DNA of 64,000 bases from Crataegus laevigata (GCA_963580275.1 OY756946.1:34755380-34819379), one strand, 5' to 3'. Positions 24,222-36,476 are shown, numbered from the stretch's first letter. The notes: a model not told the origin generated them from the letters alone. Numbers and translations are program-made.

Positions 24222-24547
24222 TAGGCCTGGGCACGGTTCGGTACCGGAGTGGTACCGAAACTGAACCTGTAGTAAAATTTCGGTACGGTTCGGTCCAAGT
24301 GTAGGTTCGGTTCGGTAAGGAATAAGACCTATTTTTCAATTTTTGTAAAAAAAAAACCCCAAATTAGTTCTTTGTCCAAAACTGATTTGGTACGATTCGG
24401 TACCGAACATAGAACCGAAACCGAACCGACTAAATACCAAACCGAACCGATTTTGTACAGATACCGAATGAACCGAAAAAAAAGAACCGAACCGTCCGGG
24501 TTCGATACGGGTTCGGTTCGGTTCTCGGTATTTTTTGCCCAGGCCTA
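24222..24547. mobile_element. hAT-type MITE with perfect 12-bp inverted termini
   Basis: The termini TAGGCCTGGGCA (24222) and TGCCCAGGCCTA (to 24547) are perfect inverted repeats. Eight-bp flanks GTTCTAAC (24214-24221) and CTTCTAAC (24548-24555) differ by one base and are the hAT-size target duplication. The 326-bp body is full of GGTTCGGT / ACCGAACC motifs in both orientations and has no coding capacity. Confidence 0.88.
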
Positions 24548-24625
24548 CTTCTAACTGCTGCATGAGCTTTGGAATGGGGAATTTGGCGTGAGACAGCTTG
24601 ATGATGTTACGTTGCTTCGTTCAGG

Positions 24626-24745
24626 GGACAAGCCGAGAAGGAGTTTAAGGTCGAAGTGGAAGCAGGTCGAAGTGGAAGCGATTGGCCGTGTTTGCCGTAA
24701 GAATCTAGTGTGGTTGCTTGGTTTTTGTGCTGAAAGAGCTCATAG
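24626..24745 (+). pseudogene. Receptor-like protein kinase exon fragment
   Basis: The segment reads as kinase subdomains III-IV: GQAEKEFKVEVEA, then, after a frame change, IGRVCRKNLVWLLGFCAERA. Plant receptor-like kinases of the At2g42960 type have EFKVEVEAIGRVRHKNLVRL here. A 16-bp duplication (AGGTCGAAGTGGAAGC twice, 24651-24682) breaks the frame. A GTAATT donor follows at the conserved exon end. The usual Arg and His of the HKNLVRL block are changed. Only one exon is seen, so it is a relic. Confidence 0.75.
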
Positions 24746-24924
24746 GTAATTTGATCTTCATTTTTTATATCGTGTATACTTTCGAGTTTCGCTCTTTTGT
24801 TTGATGCATGACCTTCTCTTGATGAATATTTGTTAAGAATCATTGTGATTATTTCTTCTTTTTGGATTAATACAATATATATTTGCCTGAAATGATTGCG
24901 CTAATGCAGTAGAGTTTTTGTAGG

Positions 24925-25019
24925 ATACTTGCAGAAGGAATTTTTATGAAAACATATCAATGTCAAATAGATACTTGCAGAAGGAATTTCTATGAAAACA
25001 TATCAATGTCAAATAGTTA
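24925..25019 (+). repeat. Tandem duplication, about 48 bp
   Basis: A unit starting GATACTTGCAGAAGGAATTT and ending CAATGTCAAATAG is present twice in direct succession, with one visible mismatch. Confidence 0.85.
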
Positions 25020-25052
25020 ATAAGTTGTGTTTTTTTTTTTTATAATGCTTCA

Positions 25053-25292
25053 GGTTCATGGGGGATGAAAGCTGCTATATTTACAAACAATTCAAGTTTG
25101 AAATCTTTTGGTACCAAACTTAGTTTCAGCGTGTTCACAATTGACGGTTTTCTTAAAAACAGTCTAGGCGGCACTGAACAACCAGTTGATTTTGGGGCAT
25201 CTGAGTTACTTAAGCTGCTTGGTTTTCAAGAAGGGAAGACAGCGGAGTCGAGCCAGTATGATTTGGTTTTTGTTCATGTTGGGGGCTGGTGA
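25053..25292 (+). pseudogene. Exon-like fragment of an unrecognised plant protein
   Basis: After a pyrimidine-rich tract and CAG acceptor (near 25052), an open frame reads SWGMKAAIFTNNSSLKSFG, then ASELLKLLGFQEGKT and QYDLVFVHVGGW before TGA at 25290. Composition and periodicity look like real coding sequence, and the frame contrasts with the AT-rich surroundings. The TGA may be a lesion: a second frame continues GELEYLNTLVGG. I cannot name the family. No matching exons were seen nearby, so I treat it as a relic. Confidence 0.45.
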
Positions 25293-25399
25293 GTTGGAAT
25301 ATCTTAATACTTTGGTTGGTGGTAGATCACAAATAGTGGGTAGTAAAGTGTACCACTTTGCAGCGGGGTATGTAGATTTTCCTCGAACCTAAATTTCTA

Positions 25400-27451
25400 T
25401 CTGATTTCATCAACTGAATCTCTGTGTGTCTTCTTTTGTTAAAAGAAATGCAACCATTTTGTAGTTCATCATATAAATCTCTATATGTATCTTCTTTTGT
25501 TCAGTTACTTTTCTAATTGATTGTCATACATTTTGTGTTTGAAAATGTTTAACCAAACACAGTTTTTGCATTTATAATAATCAAACATAGTTTTTATGTG
25601 GTAATCTATGTTGTTGCAACTGAAAACAATCCAATATTGGCAGGGCTGACTTTTACTTTCGATGTGATTAAAAATGTAAGAAATGTTTTTCATTTGTTGT
25701 TCTACCGTTCGGCCTCTGTGCTTATAAATTAGTGATTGATAGATTGTATTTTCTCTCTCTCTGGGTTCTTTTCTACCATTTTTGCTTCTGAAGAAACCTA
25801 ATTGCATGTTCCTTTTCCATTTCCAAGCTTCTATTATGCATTTGCTATATTTTCTATTTTCAATGAGGGTCGATTGAAATATGCATTATCTTGATTGATT
25901 ATGCTGCTCCATTCTTTCTCTCTGTATTTTCTCTTTTTTCGCTTTTTAATGAGGCTTTATGCTACTATACAAAATGATGAAATATTCATTTTTAAAGTTT
26001 TATAATTAGATACCTTTTAAATCGGGATTTTAATTTGATTAGTGTGATTTTTTATGATTAGGAATTTGTGGGTTTACCTCCTAATTAGTATTCAAATTTA
26101 GTGCACATAAGTCCCTTACTTAAGAGGGATCTATTTTGATACGAAACAAGACCTTACAACTGTTGTATTCTTCGTTTTCTTGAATTTCTTTGGTTTTTGA
26201 TGGGTGATTGAGTGGTGTTTGATTGAGAAATTTGGGGATTAGGGTTGGGTTGGGGTCTGTTTGGTTGCCTGGAAATTTTGGGAAGGATGAGGTTTCTTGA
26301 TTTGTTGTTGGATTTGTTTTGTGGGAATTGCAGTTGTTGGTTGTATTTTTGTGTGTATTTTCTTAAGGGACAAAAAGTTCTTTACTTTTTTTGGTTTTCT
26401 TAGCCACCAAATGGGGTATATTTCATTTTCTTTTGTTTGTGTTTGTAGTGATGTAATTCAGGTTATGTTTATTGTGATTTTAAATCAAATGCCTTACTTT
26501 GTCTAAATTTTTTACGCCTTCGATTTGTTTGCCAATTTTTTTAGACAAGTTTGCAGTCTCTGCACACTGTGTCGTTTTTGTCGTTAGGGTGTAGACAGAA
26601 TAATTTGCCGTCCAAGCTGTTATATACTCGTGCCTTTTGCATGCAATTGCAGCCACCCAACTGTCGTAGTACATTAGGGAACCTAGCAATCTTGTTCATA
26701 CTTTCTGGCCTTACATATATATATATATATATATATGCAAGCTGATTCTCTGGGAGCACTCAATTCTATGTTTTTTTTTTGTTGTTTTCCATTTCGGTTC
26801 GTATCGATACTTTCACAGATTCAAATACTTTAATTACCTCCTAAATTATCAGGAAAGACAATGACAATTCAGAAATTGAATTAAAATTCTCATATAATCA
26901 CACACAAAACACATTCTTTACTCCATTGCTAATGGTTGCACCACTTTCTTACTCCATATATATGTACATCCTTATATATTTCAATCTTTAGACTAAATAA
27001 AACAAAGAAACATCAACAAATTGCTAATGAATTTACTATGTTTAGGAATTTCAGGAATTTGGATCGTTGGGGGAGAAGTTAGTTCCTTTACATCAAAATG
27101 ATTCATGTATGTTCTATATTGCGGTTTCAAAACCTGCAACAGCGCTCGGCAATTTTCCTAGTTGGATCTAGAGTTTAGAGTTGTGTATGGACAAGAAATC
27201 GGAGATATCCAATAGTTATTTTGAATTGATGGAATATACGACCAATATAGCTATTTTAATTTGACGGGGGATAGAAGAAAAGCGAACATGTTATTATGAA
27301 ATTTCAGTATATAGTTACAAGCAGTGCAAATAAACAAGCCCAATTGCAACAAGCGATATCAATAAAAAGCTTACAAGTGTACAAACTAAACTCTAGAGAG
27401 GGAACCCAACCAACCTCTCGTATTCTTCAGCACAATGTCAGCTTCTTCTTT
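25400..27451. other. AT-rich spacer downstream of P450 copy 1
   Basis: Two kb without a recognised gene. It contains a (TA)n microsatellite (26714-26736). The end near 27240-27400 is similar to the sequence downstream of P450 copy 2 (39180-39420), so the duplication includes this 3' flank. Confidence 0.5.
26714..26736. repeat. (TA)n microsatellite
   Basis: About eleven TA repeats in succession. Confidence 0.9.
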
Positions 27452-30400
27452 TCATAACTTCTTCACCAAGAGATCAACACCATGTTCCGGCTCTACGACC
27501 AATCTAAGAGTAGGCGCATGGCGGTACTTGGGGGAAAGTGAGAAGGAGAAGTTGGATACAATGAGAGCTATCAGAACCTTTAGTTCAACCATGGCAAAGT
27601 ACTGTCCAAGACACACTCGAGGACCAACTCCGAATGGCATGTACAAGTGTGGAAGCTTGCAAGCGCCTGTGATTCCATTCGAAAACCTATTGGGGTTGAA
27701 CGCATACGAATCTGGTCCCCATAGTTTCGGATCAGTGTGCAATGTTATCACCATTGTCCAAACATTGATACCCTTTGGAACATGAATGTCCCCGAACTTC
27801 ATGTCCTTGAAAGCCTCCCTTGACACCACACTAACCGGGGGATATAGGCGCAATGATTCATGAATCACCATTGTTAGCTGCACACATTCAAACAGTCAAG
27901 TTTATGGTAACTGATACGTGCTACCCAAAAATTTAAATGTCGATGAGTTTAAAGACTGCGTTGTATGCTACTATGCAAGACTTTAATTCCCAACTTGAGA
28001 TTATCTCAAAACAATGTAGTTTTCGAACATGACAAATCCTAGATGTTGATCATGTAAAAACTTTATCTTAATCAGGGAGTTATATACTACTATGTCTTAA
28101 TAAGAAAACATCTGCAGCAATCATGTAAAGATCATAACCTGTTTCATGTTGCGAACCATATCAGCATCTGGAATGTGGCCCTGGCAAACTTGAAGGGCCT
28201 CTGCTCTCACACGTTCTTGCCATTCTTGGTTCGAAGCCAACAGCATGAGGCACCATGTGGCTGCAACTGCTGTGGTTTCATACCCGGCCAAGTATATGTT
28301 CTTGCAGTTATCAACGATGAAGCGGTCTGTTGCCTCTTGGCTAAGGTTACTGTTTTTAGCACTCTCAAGAATGATTTGCAATAAGTCTTTCTCATTTTCT
28401 GTTGCCCGCCTTTCCTTCACTACCTGCAGTATCAAGGCGCTAGCCTCCTTTTCTAAGGCCCAAACTTCCCTATTGCTCTTAGTGGGAAGGTGCCTGCAAC
28501 AAGATTGCAATTAATTAAGATTACGGGTAAACAAGTATTGAGTTATAGAATAATGTCATATGTAAAACATTTGCAGATCATGTGCTCACTTATGTGAGAT
28601 TACCTGTTTACCTACCAAAGATGTTACCGCAAATGTATATAAATGTGATAAACATAGATTTGTCCAAATTTTTATAGTTGGTTATGGATTTATACAAGGA
28701 AGACCAAATATCATAGGAGAACTTCTCCGCAACGAGGATGCCATGACAGTAAAGCCAATCAACTATTGTTATATGGGAATGTTAAAACGTTTGGTAGTAC
28801 ATGATTGGCTTGGGATACCATTACAACGGCATCCCACTTGTGGGTGCATTTTCCTAATGGTGATTACCTCATTCCAGGAATTCCGGCCAGAAAAGCTTTC
28901 CTGCCCATTGCCTCCTGGATTTGCTTTAGTTTCTGAAATATCTCCTCCCCTTTGGAATAGTTGCTTCCAAAACAAGCTCTTGAGATAGCATCGCCAGAGA
29001 AGCTTCCAATGTAGCTGTCTATTTTCATGTCAGAAATTCCTCCCTCTGCCTCGATTCTACTGTTCCACGAATTTATAAGAGTAATTGTAGACTCCGTGAT
29101 TAAGTTAACCATTCCCTGCAGGGTCACCATATATAACTACAATCAAAACAAAGAATGTGGCCTAGAGATTTTTTTTCCTGCCTTCTTTTTATTTCTAATA
29201 TGATACCAAAGGACCATTGCTACAAATATTATTACACTCTTGATCGTTAAATAACAACTGCTTAAGAGCATATATACCTTAACTTTCTCCATGTATAGTT
29301 CAGGAGCAATGATTTTGCGCTGATGCACCCACGAGGTGCCATTTGAGGTTAAAATACCTTGACCAAGCAAAGGACCGCGCTCTTTAAATTGATACGTTGG
29401 TTTCCCCAAGTCCAAGGATGTGCATGTTGTAATGTCCCTCACTGCGTCAGGCTGGTTCACATATAATATTTGTGTGTTTCCAAGTGCAAACACAAATACT
29501 TCACCTGTAGAATATTTTCCAAGCAGACATAAACGTCATTATTCAGAAGAAAGAAACTTTAATTAATTTTGCATCCTAGTTAATGTCCATAAAACTGTAT
29601 ATATATGGTGAACTGTCGATTTAGTCCTTGAACTATTACCTAAGTGAAAATAAGGTCTCAGAATTATTTTTTCCATAAAATAAGTCCCTAAATTCATTAA
29701 AAATTGCTAATTTCATCCCTACTATTATATTTAAAGTTATTTTATCCATTTTTTCATCAACTTAAGTCACTTGACACATTTTAGAGTGTAATACCGTCTT
29801 TTTTCTCACCTATAAGCCCTTAACATTTTATATAGGTTGCGAATCAAACGTCTGATTTACCCTCCAAAGTTAACTCCATACACTATTTCTTTATGAAAAA
29901 TTACCAATCTACCTATAATGTATATCACATGCAAGTAACGTGACTTAAATTGACAGAAAATTGAATATAGTAGCTTTGAATCTTATATTAGGAATGTAAT
30001 TGACAGATTTTTATAATTCAAGGACTGATTTTTCTAAAAAAAATAGTTTAGAGACCTATATATGATAATTTAGGGACTAAATTGGCAGTTTACCCTATAT
30101 TACCACATACTGCTTCCTCAAGTACTCTTAGAAAACTTTTGTAGTGTATCCGGGGATATGACATAGAAATATATGTCGGCCCGCTACATGTGTGAGGATG
30201 TGGAGTAGAAGTCTCACATCAAATAAAGGAAAAATCTTGCAAGAGTTTATAAAGTTATAAGGGGTTACGTTACGCATAATATTGCTTATGATTGAACCTT
30301 AACTTCCCTCAACATGGAAGTTGTCCTCATATGTGATGAGGGGGATCATGACACAAACACAATACTAATGTATAATTATATGCATATAGATACCATATAG

Positions 30401-30679
30401 CTTCCTCCACTTCTCAAAAAATGGAAAGAGAAGAGCAGCACAGTTGTGAGAGGCCGGGGGTTCACTTGTAGAATTGCTGGAGCCTCGAGCCTTCTTTATT
30501 TCCAAAATATTTCCCAGGAGAATAGTAGGTGGAGGTCCATTTATTCCTTGCTTGGTTAGCAAGGATCGAAGCCTCTTTGGCTTCGCAACAAGCCCGTTGT
30601 AGAGACGTGCCACCAATCCTATAAACCCTAGCAACACAAGCGACAGTAACACTTTTGCATCAAATTGGAGGAGCTGCAT
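27452..30679 (-). CDS. CYP714: Cytochrome P450, CYP714 family, copy 1
   Basis: Heme monooxygenase of the endoplasmic reticulum. Known CYP714 members oxidise gibberellins or related di- and triterpenoids; this one's substrate is unknown. Five exons (30679-30394, 29504-29278, 29115-28868, 28493-28139, 27877-27452) give 513 residues with consistent phases. An N-terminal membrane anchor (LLSLVLLGFIGLVARL) is followed by a proline hinge (GPPPTILLGN). Other motifs are the C-helix WVHQRK, I-helix AGYETTA, K-helix ESLR, the PERF-like NPNRF, and the heme loop PFGVGPRVCLGQ with its Cys ligand. It is the most downstream of three tandem copies on the same strand. Protein sequence is very close to copy 2. 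Intron 1 is enlarged by a MITE. No lesion seen. The subfamily (C or E) is uncertain. Confidence 0.93.
29607..30095. mobile_element. MULE-like MITE in intron 1 of P450 copy 1
   Basis: The left arm (GGTGAACTGTCGATTTAGTC, 29607) is matched in inverse by the right arm ending TTGGCAGTTTACCC near 30095; similarity continues inward for over 100 bases with mismatches. P450 copy 2 intron 1 lacks it: there the flanks AATGTCCATAAAA and ACCACATA lie close together (about 41510-41545). Confidence 0.8.
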
Positions 30680-31782
30680 TGATGCAATTAGATTAGTTCA
30701 GTCAGCTGGGAAACCCTAGCAGACTGCCTTACATATAATATATAGCAGTCAAGAAGGGCTAGTTCATTTTACGGTTGTCAAGTCACGGTTCTGTCCATCT
30801 CCAATTTGCATCTTGGAGATGCTCTTATATATTTCGGGTTGCGGAAGATTAAAATAGCTGGCGCTTGTATAATTTTTTGAGGAGCTGTTGACAAAGTAAA
30901 TATAAAATAAAAACTAGTTCAGCTGGACGGCATTGATGCTATTGAAGTCTTTTGGTGACCGGCCGAGACTTTGCTTTTATATTTTTGTTGTGTAGTGTGC
31001 GCGCGCCAAGTTTCCAACTTGGATTGGTATTTATCGAAGTTTGTAATTTGTCCTTACAAGTATTTGCATTTTATATTTGTATGATGGGCAAAATATATAG
31101 ATATTTCTAAGAACCAGGAACAAAAAAGAAACTGGTTTTCCGGAAGTATAGTGTTGTACTTATCTAGAAAATAGATCAACTAAGAGCACCTCTAATGGAA
31201 TACAAGATGACTGGGAATGATTATTTTACATTATTAGTTGGCGGAAAACTTCAAATGAAGAGTGTAAAATATTCATCTTGGCCAAGAAATGTAATAAAAA
31301 CCTAATTTACATTTTTCTCCTTATAATAGAACTCTCATTTATATTTTCTCGAAAATATAAAAATAGAATTTACATCTCAAATTTGCATCTTTAAATTGAA
31401 AATGCTCTTATATAAGATTGCGGAAAAATCCGTTTTCTGGCACTTGTAAATTTTTTTAGGAGTTGTCAAAAATAAATTCAACATTAAATTAAAAAATATA
31501 AACTAGTTTAGCTTAGTTGGCCGGCAATTTTAGTCAAGTCATTTGTTGGTATTTTCGTCCTATCATTTTGTTTTTTTGGAAGACTTCGTCCTATCATTTT
31601 TAGTCAAGTCTTTTGTTGGTATTTTTGCCCTATTGCTTTTCAGTCATTATCTTTTGTATTCGTGGATTGTTGTTTGTTCAACAATCCGTCCATTTCCTTG
31701 GTATTTTTGTCCTATTGTTTTTCAGTCAATATCTTTTGTATTCGTCGCTTGTTGTTTGTATTCGTTGATGGTATGATTTAGA
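30680..31782. other. Upstream region of P450 copy 1
   Basis: The first 50 bases match the leader of copy 2 (TGATGCAATTAGA, CAGCTGGGAAACC). After that the two diverge. A direct repeat with TATTTTTGTCCTATTGTTTTTC and similar units lies at 31530-31760. No gene was recognised. Confidence 0.5.
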
Positions 31783-32256
31783 GAAAATTGTATCAATAAT
31801 TTTTCAATATTAACTTATTTAGAGTAATGGTTAATTAATTAAAAATTCGTTATAATTAGTTTCTTAACTCATCAAAACGTGTAGTTATGATCATTTTCAT
31901 CAACTCTATTAAAACTTCTATCAAAATGAGTCACGTCCACGCACATAAAGCTAAATTAAGGAGCAAATACAGAAAACCAAATAACAAAAATTGTAGCAAT
32001 GGTCCCTTAATTTTAACCCAATTGAAGAAATAGTCCATCAACTTTAATTCAATTGGAGCAATAGTCCTTCAATTTTAACCTAATTATAGAAATGATCCTT
32101 CAAACATGACTCACTTTGACCGAATTCTGATAGAATTGATGAAACTGACTATAGTTGCACGTTTAATGAGTTAAGAGACCAATGTTTAGATTTTTAGTTG
32201 AATGACCATTAATCCAAGTAGGTTAAAGTTCAAGTACCATTGTTACAATTTTTTTA
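31783..32256. mobile_element. MITE with long inverted arms, family M1, copy 1
   Basis: The left arm (AAAATTGTATCAATAATTTT, 31784) and the inverted right arm (to about 32255, GTACCATTGTTACAATTT) remain similar over about 190 bases. Shared internal blocks are CTTAACTCATCAAAACGTG and its counterpart CACGTTTAATGAGTTAAG. A second member is at 35566-36046. Confidence 0.75.
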
Positions 32257-32382
32257 TGATTTAATATATTAATATCCTTTGTATTAAAAAATAATTATAA
32301 TTTATTCTATTTGTAACTAAAGTTCAAATTAAATTCAAAACAAATTCAATATCAAATTAGGCTGTTTATTATGTGGCTTAGC

Positions 32383-34440
32383 TGACACACCCCGACTTAA
32401 GTCAAGATATGCTGGCCGTCACGTGAGGGTGACGTAACCATGTGCACAGTGCGGAAACAAGATAAATAAAGAGAAATACGAACAAATTAAAACCAAGCAA
32501 CTAGCAGCCCTAACTAAGATAACGTGCTAGTGCGAGATTAAGTGTGAATTACACAACCAGAGCATAAGTAGCCTAAGTGCAGTCCAACTGGACAAGTACT
32601 AATTATACAACACCCAAAGGTGATCGTACATTTATGAAATCTGTCAGAACCTCCGGATATCCTCGTGAGCCACCAACGAAACTCTCACCTAAAACCTGGA
32701 GGGGCGTAAAACAGAAAGTGTGAATGGGCAAAAACAAAGTTTTTCAAAATCATTTCATTTCTCAAAAGTTCTAACCCATCGCCGTAAAACCTGTATAATT
32801 TCCCAGAAAATAAAGCATATACTCATATATCTCAAAATCATGCTCAGCAATAGTAATAATCAATGCATACCAGAACTATGCCATGCCAAAGTATCTCAAA
32901 AAAATGTCATAAGTAACACAGTGAACAAATATGAATACCAGATATCAAATCAGCCCTCGGCTGAGTCTATAGCTCATAATCAATCTCAATCATATCAAAA
33001 ATTCCTGCACACGAGTCGGAACCGCCTATAGTGGTCTGTACGACAAGACTAGGTGTAAAATAAGTATGCTCAAGTGCTACGATCAGGTGAAGACTGTGCG
33101 AATAATCGCGAGTCACCTACAAGTCGAAACCACCTATAGTGGTCTGTACGACAAGACTGTGCACCTAATTTGGATCCAAGGTGAGCATATGGTGCGGGAG
33201 GTGAACATCACGTGAAGGACTGTGCCCTAACTCTGGGCATAAGCACTAACACCGGGGTGCAGGTTTATGAGCTCTCAATTCATCACATCATAATCATAAA
33301 TTCACATCAACCAATCATAAATCACCTGGTACTCACCTGACCGTTCACAGCACCAATTCACATATATGCATCATATACTAATTCATATACTAAAAGTAAA
33401 TTCATATGCATGGCATTTTTAACATACTTTCATAAAAATCGATTTCTGGGAAAAATCATCAAGTATATAGATATATACTGAAAACTAAAAGCGCACTCAC
33501 TGATAAGTCGAAGGATCGTAGCCTCCGAGCCTTAATTGCCGGCGCTCGTTCTCAGGATAGGTCTCACCTATATGTGAAATAACTAAATAAACGTTATTTA
33601 GAGCACATAACCAAAACTAGCTAATAACTTCTCATACATAGCTCAATTTTGGTATTTGAATATACCAACGTGATCTACTCATCCTCACGAACAACCACAC
33701 ATTTTTAAAATAATTTTCTGAGGTTCCACGCGTCGGCAAGTGCACAGCAACATGCGCCGGCAAGTGCACGGCAACACGCGCTACCACGCGCAGGGAATCC
33801 TGACGGAATCCCTAGCCCCGTTAGGAATATTCCGTTAAATCCTAACGGAAACCATTACATCTAACTGATGACATTAGAATATTCCGTCAAACTTGACAGA
33901 ATATTCGCCCTTCTTCTCCGGCGAACCTCTAGTCACCGTCACCATCACCGGAAAACTAGAAAAACTTTCAACCTTCAAATCTTCTTCGTTTTTCAACCAA
34001 ATTTCATGAAACTTGTCTCAAATTAAAGCTTACAATGAGTAGAACAAAACCTTACCACTTTGAAGCCTTGAAATCCATGGGATTTCACCTGAGAACCTTC
34101 GATAATCCGGCCAAAACTTAAAACTCGTCGATCTCAACTTCCCGACGTCCAAATCACTTGGTTTTTCTTCTCCGAGCTTCGTAAGAACGTCCTAAAGCTC
34201 CCTACAATCTTAGAATCTTCCAAAAACTCCACATTTACGTATGCATGAACAGTACCTCAAATCGGAGGTTATGGTTTCTCAGGAAAATGAAGGCTTCACG
34301 TCCAGAAAATGGTATGGATGAACTCGTAAAGAGGAGATGAAGACAATGAAGCAAAACACAAGCTCGATCCGTGCGTGAAATGGAGGGTTCAAGGTTTGTC
34401 CGTACAAGCTAGACTATTCTAATTTATTTTTATAAACATT
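32383..34440. repeat. Dispersed repeat R1, copy 1 (probably LTR-derived)
   Basis: Begins TGACACACCCCGAC at 32383. It shares ordered blocks with 59030-60960: AACCTGGAGGGGCG, the AAAACC(T/C)GTATA block, ACGACAAGACT / ACGACAGGCT, TCAAGTGCTACGATCA and later CGCCGG-rich text. The internal segment GTCTGTACGACAAGACT occurs twice (33035 and 33145). No coding frame. TG-start and length suggest a solo or truncated LTR, but the other boundary and a target duplication could not be fixed. Confidence 0.6.
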
Positions 34441-35405
34441 TTAACCTAAAAATATTTAGACTCTGATAAATATTAAAAATTTACTAAATTGACACCATGA
34501 AACTTATGGAACAGTATGAAAAAATATGAAACACATGAAAGATATTTTATTTTAATTATTTTAGCCGTTGAATTTAATTTGGACCGTTAGATAATTTTTT
34601 TACTATTGAATTTGATTATATTAAATCCTAATCGTTGAATTCAATAAATTCATAAATATAAAACTAAAAAATATATACATATATGATGGGTCAGCTACTA
34701 AACTAGAGAGAATTTTGGCTTAAATTTGTCTCAAAAATAAGTTTTTAGTTAAAGCTCATACTTGGTCAAGAGTTGAAATAAGTTTAGATAAATTTAAAAT
34801 TTAAAATTTAAAATTTAAATGTTACTCCAAAGATTAGAGTAGGTCTAAAAAAAAATCGAGAAGGATAAAATGCAAGAGAGCCAATGTTAACAAAAAGACA
34901 GATAGGGTGTCGTGCAAAACGGTTATGAACCGGACAATTAAATGTGGTCCATTGGTCCTTTTGTCAGCAAAAATAAGGAAAGTCTTCGAAACCTTCGTTC
35001 TTCGGCTAGGAAATGGATAATCTCCGGATTTGTTTTTCTTAATTTATCAAGTTTGGAGATTTAAGTTATTGAAATTTAATCAAATGTTTACAAATAGGAG
35101 TTCACTTTAAAAATTATAATAGCTTTAGTCGTTGAATTAAATTTCAACAATTTAAATTTTCAAACTTGATGAATTAGGAAGAAAGAATCCAAAAAAATTC
35201 CTTTCGCTTTAGCCAACCAAGAGAGACTGCAGCCGGCAAAAGTCGAAGAAAATTCAAAAGTTTATTCCTTTCAAATTACAAATTTGTTTGTCAGCAAAAA
35301 CATGTGAAGTCTTCAAAACCAAGAGAGGCTGCAGTCCGCGGAAGTCGAAGAAAATTCAAAAGCTTATTCCCTTCAGATGACGTATATTAAACTCAAAAGA
35401 AAAAA

Positions 35406-35559
35406 GTAATATTATTCATACCATGTTTTTATATTATATTTTTATATTACTTTAAGTGACATTTGATGTGGACGGTAATATAGAAATGTGGTATAAAACA
35501 TGGTATCACTTAAAGTAATATAGAAATGTGGTATAAAAACATAGTATGAATAACATTAC
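35406..35559. mobile_element. Short MITE with about 50-bp inverted arms
   Basis: GTAATATTATTCATACCATG (35406) is the inverse of the right end (ATAGTATGAATAACATTAC to 35559). The flanks repeat TCAAAAGAAAA (35393 and 35560), a likely target duplication or part of one. Confidence 0.78.
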
Positions 35560-35565
35560 TCAAAA

Positions 35566-36046
35566 GAAAATTGTAGTAATAGTTTCACAACTTTAATTCA
35601 ATTAGAATAATAGTTCTTTAACTAAAAATTTATGATCATTAATCCCTTAACTCATCAAATGTGCATGTATGGTCCTTTTTGTTGAATCTTTCGGAATTCT
35701 ATCAAAATAAATTATGTTGAAATGACCATTACTACAATTTGGTTAAAATTGAGAGATCATTGCTCTAATTGGGTTAAAATTGATAGACAATTTTTCCAGT
35801 TGGGTTAAAGTTATCATTACTATAATTTTTCTCATTTGGATTTTTCATATTTGTCCATGGATTCAGCTTCATGTGCAAGACACGAGACTTATTTTGACAG
35901 GAATTCTAACGAAATTAAGAAAATGATTATAGCTACACGTTTTGAGAAATTAAATGACCAATATATAATCATGAATTTTTTGTTGAATGACTATTACTCC
36001 AATTAAGTTAAAGTTAAAAGACTATTGTCACAATTTCCTCTTAAAC
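35566..36046. mobile_element. MITE with long inverted arms, family M1, copy 2
   Basis: GAAAATTGTAGTAATAGTTT at the left is mirrored by the right end (AAAGACTATTGTCACAATTTCC). Both arms carry CTTAACTCATCAAATGTG-like and GAATTCTAAC-like blocks as in the copy at 31783. Confidence 0.75.
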
Positions 36047-36476
36047 TCATGATTGTGATATTTTTTTCATCAGCAAAAATAATTAGTCTCCAAAACATTC
36101 TATGAATTTAGATCAATCAAATACTAATATATTCTATGTAATGATTCGGCCTAACAAATTCTTCCATTTAGCAAAAATAATAAAAGGTCTTCAAAACATT
36201 CTTTCTTCATCAAACCAAGGGAAGCTGCAGCCCGTGGAAGTTGAAGAAAATTCAGAAGCATTTTCCTTTCAAATGACATATATTAAAACTCTTGAATGTA
36301 ACTCTTTATGTCAGTAAGAATAAGAAGAGTCTTCCAAACATTCTGTCTTCATCCAAATCCCAAGAGAAGCTGCAGCCCGCAAAACTTGAAGAAAATTCAA
36401 AAGCTTATTCATTTCAAATGACATCAAAACACAGAACCCCACTCTATCCAAACTCAATTCTTCTGATTTCACCATG

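Larger units (their letters stand above)
34960..36440 (+). repeat. Degenerate repeat array, four coding-like units
   Basis: Four related blocks of roughly 55-100 bp contain CTGCAG, GAAGAAAATTCA and CAAATGACAT. Each opens as a similar peptide: LQPAKVEENSKVYSFQIT (35227), LQSAEVEENSKAYSLQMT (35330), LQPVEVEENSEAFSFQMT (36225), LQPAKLEENSKAYSFQMT (36371). Upstream parts also repeat (GTCTTCAAAACATTCT). Two MITEs split the array. Whether it was ever coding is unknown. Confidence 0.6.

Noticed and set aside
27435..27785. Plus-strand ORF of 116 codons, and similar ones over each P450 exon
   Set aside because: They are shadows of the P450 exons and recur with them in the tandem copies.
32720..33031. 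ORF of 103 codons in repeat R1
   Set aside because: The matching region of the other R1 copy does not keep the frame, and composition is not coding-like.
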